Origin: Kitasatospora sp052076145
GTDB lineage: Bacteria > Actinomycetota > Actinomycetes > Streptomycetales > Streptomycetaceae
Length of the DNA stretch: 64,000 nucleotides
Assembly (NCBI RefSeq): GCF_052076145.1
Contig: NZ_CP197246.1
Span: 1,426,001 to 1,490,000 of the forward strand
Direction of reading: 5' to 3'
The notes under the pieces were generated by a model. It worked only from the letters and a program-made list of their open reading frames with translations, did no database searches and was not told where the DNA came from. The translations under genes were made by a program, and so were the position numbers. Of this stretch, positions 1 to 8,404 are shown piece by piece; positions within the stretch are counted from its first letter, which is position 1; every line of letters begins with the position of its first letter.

Positions 1-2
1 TC

Positions 3-101
3 CACCACCTCGTCGTCGAGTGGGTGCCGCGCTCCGGACTCGCCACCAACCCCCGGACGGGCAAGCTCCAGCAGGTGATCGACGAGCGCCCACCGGCCTG
101 A
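3..101 (+). CDS. C-terminal fragment of an unidentified protein
   Basis: Only the last 32 codons lie in the window; they read through HHLVVEWVPRSG and end in KLQQVIDERPPA before TGA. The gene starts upstream of the window. The tail loosely recalls C-termini of phenylacetate-CoA-ligase-type adenylating enzymes, which would fit the neighbouring PaaI-like gene, but 32 residues are not enough for an assignment. It converges on the thioesterase gene, with a shared hairpin between them. Confidence 0.5.
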   Translation, partial: HHLVVEWVPRSGLATNPRTGKLQQVIDERPPA

Positions 102-117
102 CCGGGCCGGGCTCTCA

Positions 118-153
118 GCCGCGCACCGACCGATCCGTCAGTCGGTGCGCGGC
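118..153. terminator. Perfect 13-bp hairpin, likely bidirectional terminator
   Basis: Arms at 118-130 and 141-153 are perfect reverse complements (GCCGCGCACCGAC), separated by a 10-nt loop and followed on the plus strand by TTT. It lies between two convergent genes. The stop codon of the minus-strand thioesterase gene (138-140) sits inside the loop, so the hairpin includes the 3' end of that gene. Confidence 0.75.
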
Positions 154-575
154 TTTCCGGCGAGCACGAAGCTCTGCCCCCGGAACTCCGCCACGACCTT
201 CCCGGTCGACTGCCGGACGGTGACGTCGTAGATCCCGTTGCGCCCGGCACGCACCCGCTCCACCGCCTCCGCGACGAGCTCGTCGTCCACGGCCGCCGGG
301 GCCAGGAACGTCACCTGCGCGGCCTGCGCGACCGTCACCGGGCCGTAGCTGTTGCAGGCGTACGAGAATGCCGCGTCGGCGAGCAGGAACAGAAAGCCGC
401 CGTGCGCCATCCCGTGCCCGTTCACCATGCTCGCGGTCACCCGCATCCGCATCGACGCCCGCCCGACGGAGACCTCTTCGAGCGCAATTCCTAGGCTCTG
501 ACAGGCCTGGTCACGCTCGTACAGCGCGGCGATCCTGGAATTCCCCACGGCGGCCGAACCGCTTTCCGCGCCCAC
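138..575 (-). CDS. paaI: PaaI-like hotdog-fold acyl-CoA thioesterase
   Basis: This 145-residue protein is a single hotdog domain. Residues 53-70 carry the family signature NGHGMAHGGFLFLLADAA, followed by SYACNSYGPVTVAQAAQVTFLAPA, typical of PaaI-type thioesterases that hydrolyse (hydroxy)phenylacetyl-CoA or other aryl-CoA esters in the cytosol and relieve CoA trapping. Length is normal for the family. The start is GTG at 575, preceded on the minus strand by a purine-rich stretch (GGGGGAGAGCAGGAAGTC). No other phenylacetate-degradation gene is visible, so the physiological substrate is inferred; the partial gene at the window edge might be its partner. Confidence 0.75.
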   Translation of the reverse strand: MGAESGSAAVGNSRIAALYERDQACQSLGIALEEVSVGRASMRMRVTASMVNGHGMAHGGFLFLLADAAFSYACNSYGPVTVAQAAQVTFLAPAAVDDELVAEAVERVRAGRNGIYDVTVRQSTGKVVAEFRGQSFVLAGKPRTD

Positions 576-726
576 GACTTCCTGCTCTCCCCCGGGAACG
601 GCGCGAATTGGTCCGGCCGCGTCTTCCCCGAATTACACCGAGCCGCGCCGCCGCCTGTCAACGGCCGTCCGCCCCCGGCGCGCCACCCCGCCGGTCGGTC
701 TTCGGCGGGGTGGCGATCTTCGACGG

Positions 727-1368
727 TCAGACCCCGGGCGGCAGGGTCGCGTTCGCCACGGTGTCCTGCGCCATCCGGGCCCGGTAGCGCGGCGCCTGGT
801 CGGCTCCCAGGTGGGTCGTCACGTACTCCGCGCCGATCAGCCGGTACCGGGGGTTGCCCGCGGCCAGGGCCAGGTGCTGCTGAGCGGCCGTGCCCAGCAC
901 ACCCGTCCCGGGGGCGGCCGCCTCCGCGATCAGGAAGTCGGCGTACGGTTCGGCGTGCGCCGCCAGTTCGTGGTTGAGGATCTCCACGATCGTCCCGGCG
1001 AATCGGGTGCTCGCGCTCGTCGTCAGCTTCACCACCACGGTGAGCGCCGCGCCGGGGTGCGCCGCGAGCCAGACCCGCAGCGAACCGGCGGTCTCCGCCG
1101 TCAGGTCCTGCTGCTGGCCTCCGGCCGGGACACCGATCAACTCGGTCTCCCCGACCGGCATCCGCCCCTGGGCGCCCCGCACGACCACGTTGGCCCCGGG
1201 GATGTTCGCCAACTTGCCCAGCATGGTGGCCCCCAGGATCGCGGGCGCCGGCCACAGCCCCCAGACCGCGTCGGCTGCGGCCGCCGGGCGGTCGCAGAGC
1301 GCCAGTTCGGCCTGAGCCGCCTGGAAGATCGGGTCGTTCGCGAACAGGCCGATGAACTGAAGTGCCAT
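727..1368 (-). CDS. Hypothetical protein with HELAAH motif
   Basis: A 213-residue protein of unrecognised family. I place the start at ATG 1368 because GGGGAGAG precedes it; an upstream in-frame extension to 1455 is low-complexity Gly/Pro and looks spurious. There is no signal peptide or clear membrane segment. The protein is rich in Ala and Val, with a segment around residues 125-150 containing EILNHELAAHAEPY. HELAAH resembles a zincin motif but has one residue too many for HExxH, so metalloprotease activity is not claimed. It stands alone, downstream in the same direction as gap but separated from it by 242 bp and a terminator. Confidence 0.6.
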   Translation of the reverse strand: MALQFIGLFANDPIFQAAQAELALCDRPAAAADAVWGLWPAPAILGATMLGKLANIPGANVVVRGAQGRMPVGETELIGVPAGGQQQDLTAETAGSLRVWLAAHPGAALTVVVKLTTSASTRFAGTIVEILNHELAAHAEPYADFLIAEAAAPGTGVLGTAAQQHLALAAGNPRYRLIGAEYVTTHLGADQAPRYRARMAQDTVANATLPPGV

Positions 1369-1537
1369 CTGTCTCTCCCCCCACACAGGGCGGGCGCCCC
1401 CACACCCACCCAACCCCCCGGCACCGGGACCGGTGCCGGGCGGCAATCGTTCCACGGCGGCCCTGACACGACAAGTAACGTGCAGGGAACGGAAAGTGAC
1501 AGTCGGTCAGTCCGATTCCCCGGCCCGGGAAACGCGA

Positions 1538-1578
1538 ACGGACGGGGCAGCGGTGCAGCGCACCACCGCCCCGTCCGT
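1538..1578 (-). terminator. Terminator downstream of gap
   Basis: An 11-bp perfect stem (ACGGACGGGGC at 1538-1548 with GCCCCGTCCGT at 1568-1578) encloses a second small stem (GGTG/CACC). It begins 33 nt beyond the gap stop codon in the direction of transcription, and the downstream minus-strand sequence is T-containing. Confidence 0.65.
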
Positions 1579-1610
1579 CGGGGTCAGGCGTCGGGGTCGG
1601 ACCGCTGAGG

Positions 1611-3056
1611 TCAGGCCGCCGGGGCCGGGTACGTCGGGTACTCGACGCCGGAGACGTGCTGGACGACCCGGATCACCTGGCAGGAGTAGCCGAACTCGTT
1701 GTCGTACCACAGGTAGAGGATGGCGTTGTCGCCCTCGACCTTGGTGGCACCCGCGTCGACGATCGAGGCGTGGCGCGAACCGATGAAGTCGCTGGAGACC
1801 GCGTCGGGGGCGCTGATGAAGTCGATCTGGCGGCGCAGCGGCGAGGTCAGCGACACCTCACGCAGGTGGTCGAGGACCTCCTCGCGGGTGGTCTCGCGGG
1901 CGAGCTGCAGGTTGAGGATCGCGATCGACACGTCCGGCACGGGCACCCGGATCGAGCTGCCGGTGATCTTCGCCTTGAGGTCGGGCAGCGCCTTGGTGAC
2001 GGCCGAGGCCGCACCGGTCTCGGTGATCACCATGTTGAGCGGTGCCGAGCGGCCACGACGGTCGGACGAGTGGTAGTTGTCCAGCAGGTTCTGGTCGTTG
2101 GTGAACGAGTGGACGGTCTCCACGTGACCACGCAGGACGCCGTACTCGTCGGCCATCGCCTTCAGCGGCGGGACGATCGCGTTGGTGGTGCAGGACGCGC
2201 AGGACAGGATCTGCTCGTCGGGCTTGATCGAGTCGTGGTTGACCCCGTGCACGATGTTGGGCACGTCACCCTTGCCGGGTGCGGTCAGGACGACCTTGGC
2301 GATACCGGGCTGGAGGTGCTTCGACAGGCCCTCGCGGTCACGCCACCGGCCGGTGTTGTCGATCAGGATCGCGTCCTTGATCCCGTACGCCGGGTAGTCG
2401 ACCGTGGTCGGGTCGTCGGAGTAGATCACCGTGATCTCGGTGCCGTTGGCGATGATCTTGTTGTTCGCCTCGTCGACCGTGATCGTGCCCTGGAACTGGC
2501 CGTGGATCGAGTCCCGGCGCAGCAGGGAGGCCCGCTTGACGAGGTCGTCACCCGCGCTCTTGCGGACGACGACGGCACGCAGCCGCAGCCCGTTGCCCGA
2601 GCCGGCCTTCTCGATCAGCAGGCGGGCGAGCAGACGGCCGATCCGGCCGAAGCCGTACAGCACGACGTCGCGCGGCTCACGGCGCTCCAGCTTGTTGGCG
2701 CCGGTGGCACCGGCCACCGCCTCGGCGGTGAACGCCTCGACCGACAGGCCGCGGGCGTCCGCGCTGTACGTCGCGGCCAGCATGCCGATGTCGATCTGGG
2801 AAGGGCCGAGATCCAGCGCGGCGAGCGCCTGCAGGAAGGGCAGCGTCTCGGTGACCGAGAGCTCCTCACCGGCGATCTGGCGGGCGAACCGGTGAGTCTT
2901 GAGGATGCTGACCACCGACTTGTTCACCAGGGAGCGGCTGTGAAGCAGGACGGTGACGTCCCTCTCACGATGCAGCCTCCCGATGATCGGGATCATCGAC
3001 TCCGCGATCTCCTCTCGGTTCTTCCAGTTCGTGAACACGTCCTCGTTGACAGTCAC
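1611..3056 (-). CDS. gap: Glyceraldehyde-3-phosphate dehydrogenase, long 481-residue form
   Basis: Catalyses phosphorylating NAD(P)-dependent oxidation of glyceraldehyde 3-phosphate in the cytosol. An N-terminal extension of about 125 residues (TNWKNREEIAESMIPIIG onward) precedes the Rossmann segment VVLYGFGRIGRLLARLLIEK; the catalytic Cys lies in SCASCTTNAIVPP and the C-terminal part ends with the usual WYDNEFGYS motif. The extended form is the known large GAPDH of streptomycetes, present beside the normal ~335-residue enzyme. Start is GTG 3056 with a weak GGA upstream. A possible -10 (TAGCAT, 3093-3088 on the minus strand) precedes it, without a good -35. Which direction (glycolysis or gluconeogenesis) it serves cannot be read from the sequence. 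Confidence 0.93.
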   Translation of the reverse strand: MTVNEDVFTNWKNREEIAESMIPIIGRLHRERDVTVLLHSRSLVNKSVVSILKTHRFARQIAGEELSVTETLPFLQALAALDLGPSQIDIGMLAATYSADARGLSVEAFTAEAVAGATGANKLERREPRDVVLYGFGRIGRLLARLLIEKAGSGNGLRLRAVVVRKSAGDDLVKRASLLRRDSIHGQFQGTITVDEANNKIIANGTEITVIYSDDPTTVDYPAYGIKDAILIDNTGRWRDREGLSKHLQPGIAKVVLTAPGKGDVPNIVHGVNHDSIKPDEQILSCASCTTNAIVPPLKAMADEYGVLRGHVETVHSFTNDQNLLDNYHSSDRRGRSAPLNMVITETGAASAVTKALPDLKAKITGSSIRVPVPDVSIAILNLQLARETTREEVLDHLREVSLTSPLRRQIDFISAPDAVSSDFIGSRHASIVDAGATKVEGDNAILYLWYDNEFGYSCQVIRVVQHVSGVEYPTYPAPAA

Positions 3057-3256
3057 AGGTCCATCTTTCGGGTTAGGCGATGTTCACATGCTAGCTTTCG
3101 GCCCCCGCGATCACTCGACCGGTCCCACCCCCAAGCCACCACCCCACCCACATGGCCGCCCAGGTCAGCCGGGTACGTCCCCGAAGACGGCCGGCAGAAG
3201 GTGAGACCGGAGCGAGCGGCCAGGAGGGCGCGCACGCAGTCGTCGCGCCGCCCGCG

Positions 3257-4030
3257 CTAGATGCGCGACTTCCGCAGCGAGTGCAGAGCAGCCCCGGCCA
3301 GAGCCCGCGTCGACCGGACGACCGAGAGCTTCTCGTGCTCGCGGTACAGCGCCCAGTTGTGCTCCACCAGCGCCATCTTGTTCGAGGAGAGCGACCCCGC
3401 CCGGCCGGACCTGTAGACGGCCAGCGGCTCCTGCAGACCCCGGGCGAGGTGCCCGTCCCGCATGATCGCCAGCCACAACGCGTAGTCCTGGCGCTTCGGC
3501 ATGTCCGGCATCAGCCGCGTGCCCAGCACCGTCCGGGAGTACATCGCGGTCAGAGCCCCGATGTGGTCCTGCACCAGCATGTCCCGGTACGTCACGCTCT
3601 CTCGTGCCGCGACCACCCGCCCGTTCGGGACGAAGTCGGCGGCCTCGCCCGTGTAGTCGCCGGCGACCTTGTAGTAGGAGGTGAAGGTCAGTGGAGCATC
3701 GCCTTCGGCGGCGAACGCGAGCTGCCGCTCCACCTTCTCCGAGAGCCACATGTCGTCGCTGTCGAGGAAGGCCACGTACTCCCCCCGCGCCCGCGCCAGG
3801 GCGAGGTTGCGGGCCCTGGCCGCGCCGCCCTGCTCGGGAGCCGCCTGCGGGCGCACCCGCTCGTCCTGGCGGGCCAGGTCCTGCAGCAGGCCCATGGAGC
3901 CGTCGGTGGATGCGTCGTCGGTGACCAGCAGCTCCACATCGGCGTGGGTCTGCGCGAGTACGGAGCGCACCGACGCGCCGAGAGTGGCGGCCGAGTTGTG
4001 CACCGGCATCACCACAGAAACCAGGGGCAC
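3257..4030 (-). CDS. Family 2 glycosyltransferase
   Basis: A 257-residue GT-A fold glycosyltransferase. The start region reads PLVSVVMPVHNSAATL, followed by LLVTDDASTDGS (nucleotide binding) and the metal-binding DXD motif in YVAFLDSDDMW; the C-terminal half contains QDYALWLAIMRDG. It should transfer a sugar from a nucleotide-sugar, probably to a cell-surface glycan; the acceptor is unknown. I choose GTG 4030 because GAGGAG lies 7 nt upstream; an in-frame ATG at 4063 would overlap the divergent remnant gene. No transmembrane segment is visible. Confidence 0.85.
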   Translation of the reverse strand: MPLVSVVMPVHNSAATLGASVRSVLAQTHADVELLVTDDASTDGSMGLLQDLARQDERVRPQAAPEQGGAARARNLALARARGEYVAFLDSDDMWLSEKVERQLAFAAEGDAPLTFTSYYKVAGDYTGEAADFVPNGRVVAARESVTYRDMLVQDHIGALTAMYSRTVLGTRLMPDMPKRQDYALWLAIMRDGHLARGLQEPLAVYRSGRAGSLSSNKMALVEHNWALYREHEKLSVVRSTRALAGAALHSLRKSRI

Positions 4031-4061
4031 AGCGGTGCTCCTCACCCGGGTTGGAGTCGTC

Positions 4062-4352
4062 ATGGATGTTGCTGTCGCTGGTCAGGGCTACGTGGGACTG
4101 CCACTCGCCGCGCGCGCCGCCGAGGTGGGCCATCGCGTCGTCGGCTACGACGTGGACCTGCACCGTATCAACCGGCTCACCACCGGCCAGTCATACGTGG
4201 AGGACGTGACCTCCTCGCGGCTGCGCGCCGTTGGGTTCGATCCGTTCCTGCCCCGCGCCGAACCGTGGCGGCGCCTGCCCGACTTCGACGCCTTCGTCTT
4301 CCGGACGCGCCGACGAGCAGCCACGGGGGCGGTGGGGACCGCCCGGCCGTGA
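4062..4352 (+). pseudogene. Truncated nucleotide-sugar (UDP-Glc/GDP-Man type) dehydrogenase
   Basis: The 96-residue product starts MDVAVAGQGYVGLPLAARAA and continues with the Rossmann/NAD-binding N-terminus of the UDP-glucose/UDP-ManNAc dehydrogenase family (VVGYDVDLHRINRLTTGQS). After about residue 80 the similarity collapses (RTRRRAATGAVGTARP) and the frame stops, whereas family members have about 430 residues; the catalytic Cys domain is absent. A GGAG ribosome-binding site survives. It is divergent from the glycosyltransferase gene, with only 31 nt between starts, suggesting a former sugar-processing pair. Confidence 0.7.
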
Positions 4353-4386
4353 CTGCCCGGGGTGACGCGGGGTCAGGAGTGCCGGA

Positions 4387-6993
4387 TCAGAACTGGGTGC
4401 TGATCGTCACGCCGCTGAAGTCGGAGTTGGCGTAGAGGCTGATGTAGCGGTAGCCGGCCGTCGGGTTGGTGACGGTGATGGCCTGGGTGGTGCCGGGGTT
4501 GGTGGACGAGGCCGTGAAGGCGCTCGGCGAGGCCCAGGTGTCCGCGTTGTAGTAGAGCGACGCGGTGCCGGTGCCGCCGGAGGTCGTGACCTTCAGCGTG
4601 CTGGTGCCGGCCGGCAGGTAGACGTACATGTAGTCGGTGCTGCCCGCCGTGCGGGCGCGGTTGGCGCGGGAGCAGTTCTGGCCCATCGCGTCGGTCCGGG
4701 TGTCGGTGCAGGTCGGCAGGGTGGCGGTGCCGGTGCCGACGGCCACCGTGACGGAGGTCGGGGTGCTGGCGCTCTTGCCCGCGCTGTCGGTGACGGTCAG
4801 GTCGACGGTGTAGGTACCGGCGGCGACGTAGCTGTGGGTCGGGTTCTGCACGTCGGCGGTGGTGCCGTCGCCGAAGCTCCAGTGCCACGAGGTGATCTTG
4901 TTGGAGCTGGCGGTCACGATCGACCGGTCGGTCAGGGTGACCGTGGGGCCGCTGACGGACTGGTCGAACAGGGACGTCGGGCCGGCCGCGTAGCAGGCCC
5001 CGCCGGCGCAGGTGTTGAGCCAGGCGTCGAAGTCGGCGTCGTAGCCGGTGCCGATGTTGTTGTAGACCGCGTAGCCGCCCTGGTAGTCACCGGTGCGGAA
5101 GTGCCCGAGCATCGAGTAGATGTCGGCCGGGTGCTTCTCGAACATGTACCGGACCGCGAGGTAGCCCCACGGGTAGACACGGGTCGAGTCCGAGTTGCCG
5201 TACGTGCTCTGGAAGAGCGTGCTGAGCTTGTACGTGTGCTTGGCCGCCTCCGTCATCGCCTGGGTGTCGGTGGTGCCGCGGTAGGTGTAGGACTGGTACT
5301 CGGCGACGCCCTCGACCCACCAGATGTTCGGGACGGACATCTCCTGGGAGAAGGTGCCCTTCATGTCGTAGACACCGTCGAGGTAGTGCGTGTACTCGTG
5401 GTTGAGGTTCCACACGTTGCCGGTGAAGCCGTCGATCCAGGACTTCTGGTACATCACCGAGACGGCCTGGTTGTTCGGGTCGGTCGGGTCCATCAGGGTC
5501 TGACCGCCGTTGTCGGTCGAGTTCCCGAAGATCGCCCAGGAGTACGTGAGGTAGTCGGCCTGGTTGGCGAAGACCGCGAGGGTGATGTTCTTGTCGTACT
5601 GGCCGGGGACGCGGCCGTTGTCCTTCACCAGGTTGTGGAAGAAGGTGTCCTCACCCTGGAGGCTGGCGCAGACCGCGGCCAGGTCGGCCGCCGTGAGCGC
5701 CTCGGCCTGGACGGTGCGGTTGTCACAGACCAGGGTGTGCGGCAGGACGGCGGCGGTGAGCTTCGCCGGCAGGTTGCAGGTGTTGTAGTACCCGCACTGG
5801 GCGCCGTCGTACTGGTTCGCCTGGAAGGCGGTGTGCACGTAGAGCGAGCCGGTGACGCCGGTGATCTGCGCGGAGTCGAGCACCGCCTTCACCAGCGGCT
5901 TGGCCACGGCCTCGATGGTCGGGCTGTCACCGGAGATCCGGGCGAGGTCATTGCCCGCGTTGACGTCGAGGAAGGCGTTCGCGGTGCCGAGCAGGTCCTT
6001 GTGGTTGAGCGCGAAGCTGCCCAGCGTGTTCAGGATGCTCGGGTCGGCGCCGACGGCGGCGACGAAGTCCGGGTTCCAGCTGGCCCGCCAGAGCGGCGCG
6101 GAGAGCACCGAGTTGACGGCGTTCACCATCTTCGGGAAGGCGTTGTACGAGTTGTTGTAGCCGTTCAGGACCTGCTTGTAGACGTTCAGGTAGCTGCCCT
6201 GGATGTTCGCGCTGTCGGTGAGGACGAGCACGTCGTACAGCACCAAACCGTTGTTGTCGCTGACGTCCGCCCAGTGCTTGCTCGCGAAGAACGCGTCGAG
6301 ACCGGCCTTGGTCGCGGCGGTGAGCGCGGCGGAGTAGGGTCCGACGGCACCGGCGTTGTAGGACTGGACGTAGTAGCCGGCCCGCAGGAAGATCACGAGC
6401 TGCCAGATGCCGGTCGAGTTGTCACCGGTGTAGTTCGCCGCCAGGGCCTGGAAGGCCTTGGCGACGGAGAGCATCTGCTGCTCCTTGAAGATGTTGCCCG
6501 CGTCGGTGCCGGTGACGTTGTACAGCGTCTTGACGCAGTCCGTCGTCGAGCTCTCGACGAAGGCGACCAGATCGGCACCCGTCCGGCTGCCGAAGTCGCC
6601 CGGCGTACAGCTCTGGGCGGCCGCGGCCGCAGGGGCGGCGGCGTTGCCGACGGCGGCCGCTGCGGCACCGGCGGCCGACTTGACGGGCTTGCCCGCCGAC
6701 GCCTTCTGCTGCGCCGGGCGCGGGGTGGTCTGCACGGCGGTGCCGGCCGGCTGGCCCATCACGACCTGCCCGAGCAGGGCCGGCGGCAGCGGGGCGGCGA
6801 CCGGGGCGGAGTCCTCGGCGGCGGCAGCGACGATCGGACCGAGCGGCTTGGGGGCGACGAGCGAGCCCACAGCCGACGCCTTGGCGGTGACGGGGCCGGT
6901 GGCGGCCAGCGCGGGCGCGGGCAGCATGGTGGCGGCGGTGGCACAGCCGGCGACGACGGCCATGACGGTGGGGAGTGATATTCGCAGACGCAC
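4387..6993 (-). CDS. Secreted M9-family collagenase with PKD and C-terminal pre-peptidase-like domain
   Basis: An 868-residue secreted zinc metalloprotease. I choose GTG 6993, preceded by GAAGGA 7 nt upstream, which gives a signal peptide (VRLRISLPTVMAVVAG, ending near PAPALA). A long activator-like helical region is followed by the zinc site LNHEYTHYLDG (HEYTH, the M9 variant of HExxH) with the downstream glutamate in VEGVAEYQSY. Around residues 690-765 lies a PKD domain (WHWSFGDGTTADVQNPTHSY), and the last ~110 residues are a pre-peptidase C-terminal beta-sandwich (STDYMYVYLPAGTSTLKV). This arrangement is that of bacterial collagenases acting on collagen or gelatin outside the cell. Confidence 0.92.
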   Translation of the reverse strand: MRLRISLPTVMAVVAGCATAATMLPAPALAATGPVTAKASAVGSLVAPKPLGPIVAAAAEDSAPVAAPLPPALLGQVVMGQPAGTAVQTTPRPAQQKASAGKPVKSAAGAAAAAVGNAAAPAAAAAQSCTPGDFGSRTGADLVAFVESSTTDCVKTLYNVTGTDAGNIFKEQQMLSVAKAFQALAANYTGDNSTGIWQLVIFLRAGYYVQSYNAGAVGPYSAALTAATKAGLDAFFASKHWADVSDNNGLVLYDVLVLTDSANIQGSYLNVYKQVLNGYNNSYNAFPKMVNAVNSVLSAPLWRASWNPDFVAAVGADPSILNTLGSFALNHKDLLGTANAFLDVNAGNDLARISGDSPTIEAVAKPLVKAVLDSAQITGVTGSLYVHTAFQANQYDGAQCGYYNTCNLPAKLTAAVLPHTLVCDNRTVQAEALTAADLAAVCASLQGEDTFFHNLVKDNGRVPGQYDKNITLAVFANQADYLTYSWAIFGNSTDNGGQTLMDPTDPNNQAVSVMYQKSWIDGFTGNVWNLNHEYTHYLDGVYDMKGTFSQEMSVPNIWWVEGVAEYQSYTYRGTTDTQAMTEAAKHTYKLSTLFQSTYGNSDSTRVYPWGYLAVRYMFEKHPADIYSMLGHFRTGDYQGGYAVYNNIGTGYDADFDAWLNTCAGGACYAAGPTSLFDQSVSGPTVTLTDRSIVTASSNKITSWHWSFGDGTTADVQNPTHSYVAAGTYTVDLTVTDSAGKSASTPTSVTVAVGTGTATLPTCTDTRTDAMGQNCSRANRARTAGSTDYMYVYLPAGTSTLKVTTSGGTGTASLYYNADTWASPSAFTASSTNPGTTQAITVTNPTAGYRYISLYANSDFSGVTISTQF

Positions 6994-7061
6994 TGCTGAA
7001 TCCTTCACCTGTGGGGGGAGCTGACTGGACGTCAAGCGCGGGCGAGGGGGAGTTGACGTGC

Positions 7062-7090
7062 ATCCTGCCACCGGATGAGCGAATGAACAA
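7062..7090 (-). promoter_or_regulatory. Putative promoter of the collagenase gene
   Basis: On the minus strand TTGTTC (7090-7085) is separated by 17 nt from CAGGAT (7067-7062), resembling a sigma-70-family promoter. It lies about 70 nt upstream of the collagenase start. Only hexamer match and spacing support it. Confidence 0.4.
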
Positions 7091-7171
7091 TGTCACACGT
7101 CATATAGCTTTCGGGCAGGCGTCATCGCCCCTACGATTCGCGGTGCTTCGTCCCCCAGCGGGCGCTATGCG

Positions 7172-8404
7172 TCAGTCGGTCGGCAGCCGGAGTTCGGCGA
7201 CCGCACCGCCTGCCTGGTCGTTGCGCAGGTGCAGGGTGATGCCGAGGGCCTCGGCATGGCCCTGGGCGATGGTGAGGCCCAGGCCGTGGCCGTGGCCGCG
7301 TTCGCGGGCGCCGGTGCGGAAGCGCTGCGGGCCCTCCCGCAGGATGTCCTCGGGATAGCCCGCGCCGTGGTCACGGACGGTCAGGCACGGCCCGTCGACC
7401 TGGACGAGGACCGGGGCGCGGCCGTGCCGGTGCGCGTTGGCGACCAGGTTGGAGACGATCCGGTCGAGCCTGCGCACGTCCGTGGTGACGACGGCATCGG
7501 CGACGACCCGCAGCTCGGTCGGCTGCCCGGCGGCCGCCACCATCCGGGTCACCATCCGGGTCACCACCGGGCCGAGCGGGACGACCGCCAGCTCGGGGCG
7601 CTCGGCGCGGGCGTCGAGGCGGGAGACCTCCAGCAGGTCCTCGGTCAGGCTGCACAGCACCCGGACGCGGTCCTGGACCAACTCGGTGGGCCGGCCCGGC
7701 GGCAGCAGTTCGGCGGCGGTGAGCAGCCCGGTCAGCGGCGTACGCAGCTCGTGCGCGACGTCGGCGGTGAAGCGCTGCTCACTCGCCAGCTTGCTGCTCA
7801 GCACCGCCGACATCGAGTCGACGGCCGCCGCCAGCTCGGCGACCTCGTCGCGCGGACGCCCCAGCGGGCCGATCCGGGCGGCCAGGTCGCCCTGGGCGAT
7901 GGTGCGGGCCGTCCGGGCGGCGATCCGCAGCCGGCGGCTGATCCGGTCGGCGGCGAACACCCCGGCCAGGACGGTGACGACCACCGAGAGGGCGGCCGAG
8001 ACCAGGATCGTCCGGTCGAGCTCGGCGATGGCCTTCTCGTCGTCCGCGTAGTCCACCCGGACGGACACCACCTGCACCGGCGTGGGGCCCCCGCCGATCC
8101 CGGCCGCGCCCCACATCGCGGTGCCGTTCGGCCCTGGGCCGAGCGCCGACCCCTGCCGCCCGCGCTCGGCGAGCCGCCGCAGCTCCGGCGGGAGCGCCGG
8201 ATCGTTGGGGACGGTGTTCCAGCCCACCAACTCGCCCGTCCGGTCGTAGCCGGTGAGAGCTGAGTCGAGGGCGTTCTCCGCCGACTTCCTGGCCTGCGCG
8301 GTGTGCTGGTGGACGGAGGCCTGATGGACCAGCAGCCCGACGGTGAGGGCGACCAGGAAGGAGACCAGGGCGACGGTGGCGGCGATCTGCCGCCGCAGGT
8401 TCAC
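7172..8404 (-). CDS. Two-component sensor histidine kinase
   Basis: A 410-residue membrane kinase: TM1 near residues 8-27, an extracytoplasmic sensor of about 100 residues, TM2 near residues 131-152, HAMP linker, HisKA with the phospho-acceptor in ADVAHELRTPLTGLL, and HATPase_c with N-box NLVANAHRHG and G-boxes DHGAGYP and GHGLGLTIAQG. It overlaps the response-regulator gene by 4 nt (GTGA), third in a lipoprotein-regulator-kinase operon. The order lipoprotein, OmpR-type regulator, kinase recalls cseA-cseB-cseC, but no ECF sigma factor gene is adjacent and the stimulus is unknown. Confidence 0.88.
   Translation of the reverse strand: MNLRRQIAATVALVSFLVALTVGLLVHQASVHQHTAQARKSAENALDSALTGYDRTGELVGWNTVPNDPALPPELRRLAERGRQGSALGPGPNGTAMWGAAGIGGGPTPVQVVSVRVDYADDEKAIAELDRTILVSAALSVVVTVLAGVFAADRISRRLRIAARTARTIAQGDLAARIGPLGRPRDEVAELAAAVDSMSAVLSSKLASEQRFTADVAHELRTPLTGLLTAAELLPPGRPTELVQDRVRVLCSLTEDLLEVSRLDARAERPELAVVPLGPVVTRMVTRMVAAAGQPTELRVVADAVVTTDVRRLDRIVSNLVANAHRHGRAPVLVQVDGPCLTVRDHGAGYPEDILREGPQRFRTGARERGHGHGLGLTIAQGHAEALGITLHLRNDQAGGAVAELRLPTD

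Noticed and set aside
727..1368. Metalloprotease call for the orphan protein
   Set aside because: HELAAH is HExxxH, not HExxH, and no third zinc ligand or supporting motif is seen.
4834..6978. 714-codon plus-strand frame opposite the collagenase
   Set aside because: Antisense to conserved zinc-protease motifs; composition is that of a shadow frame.
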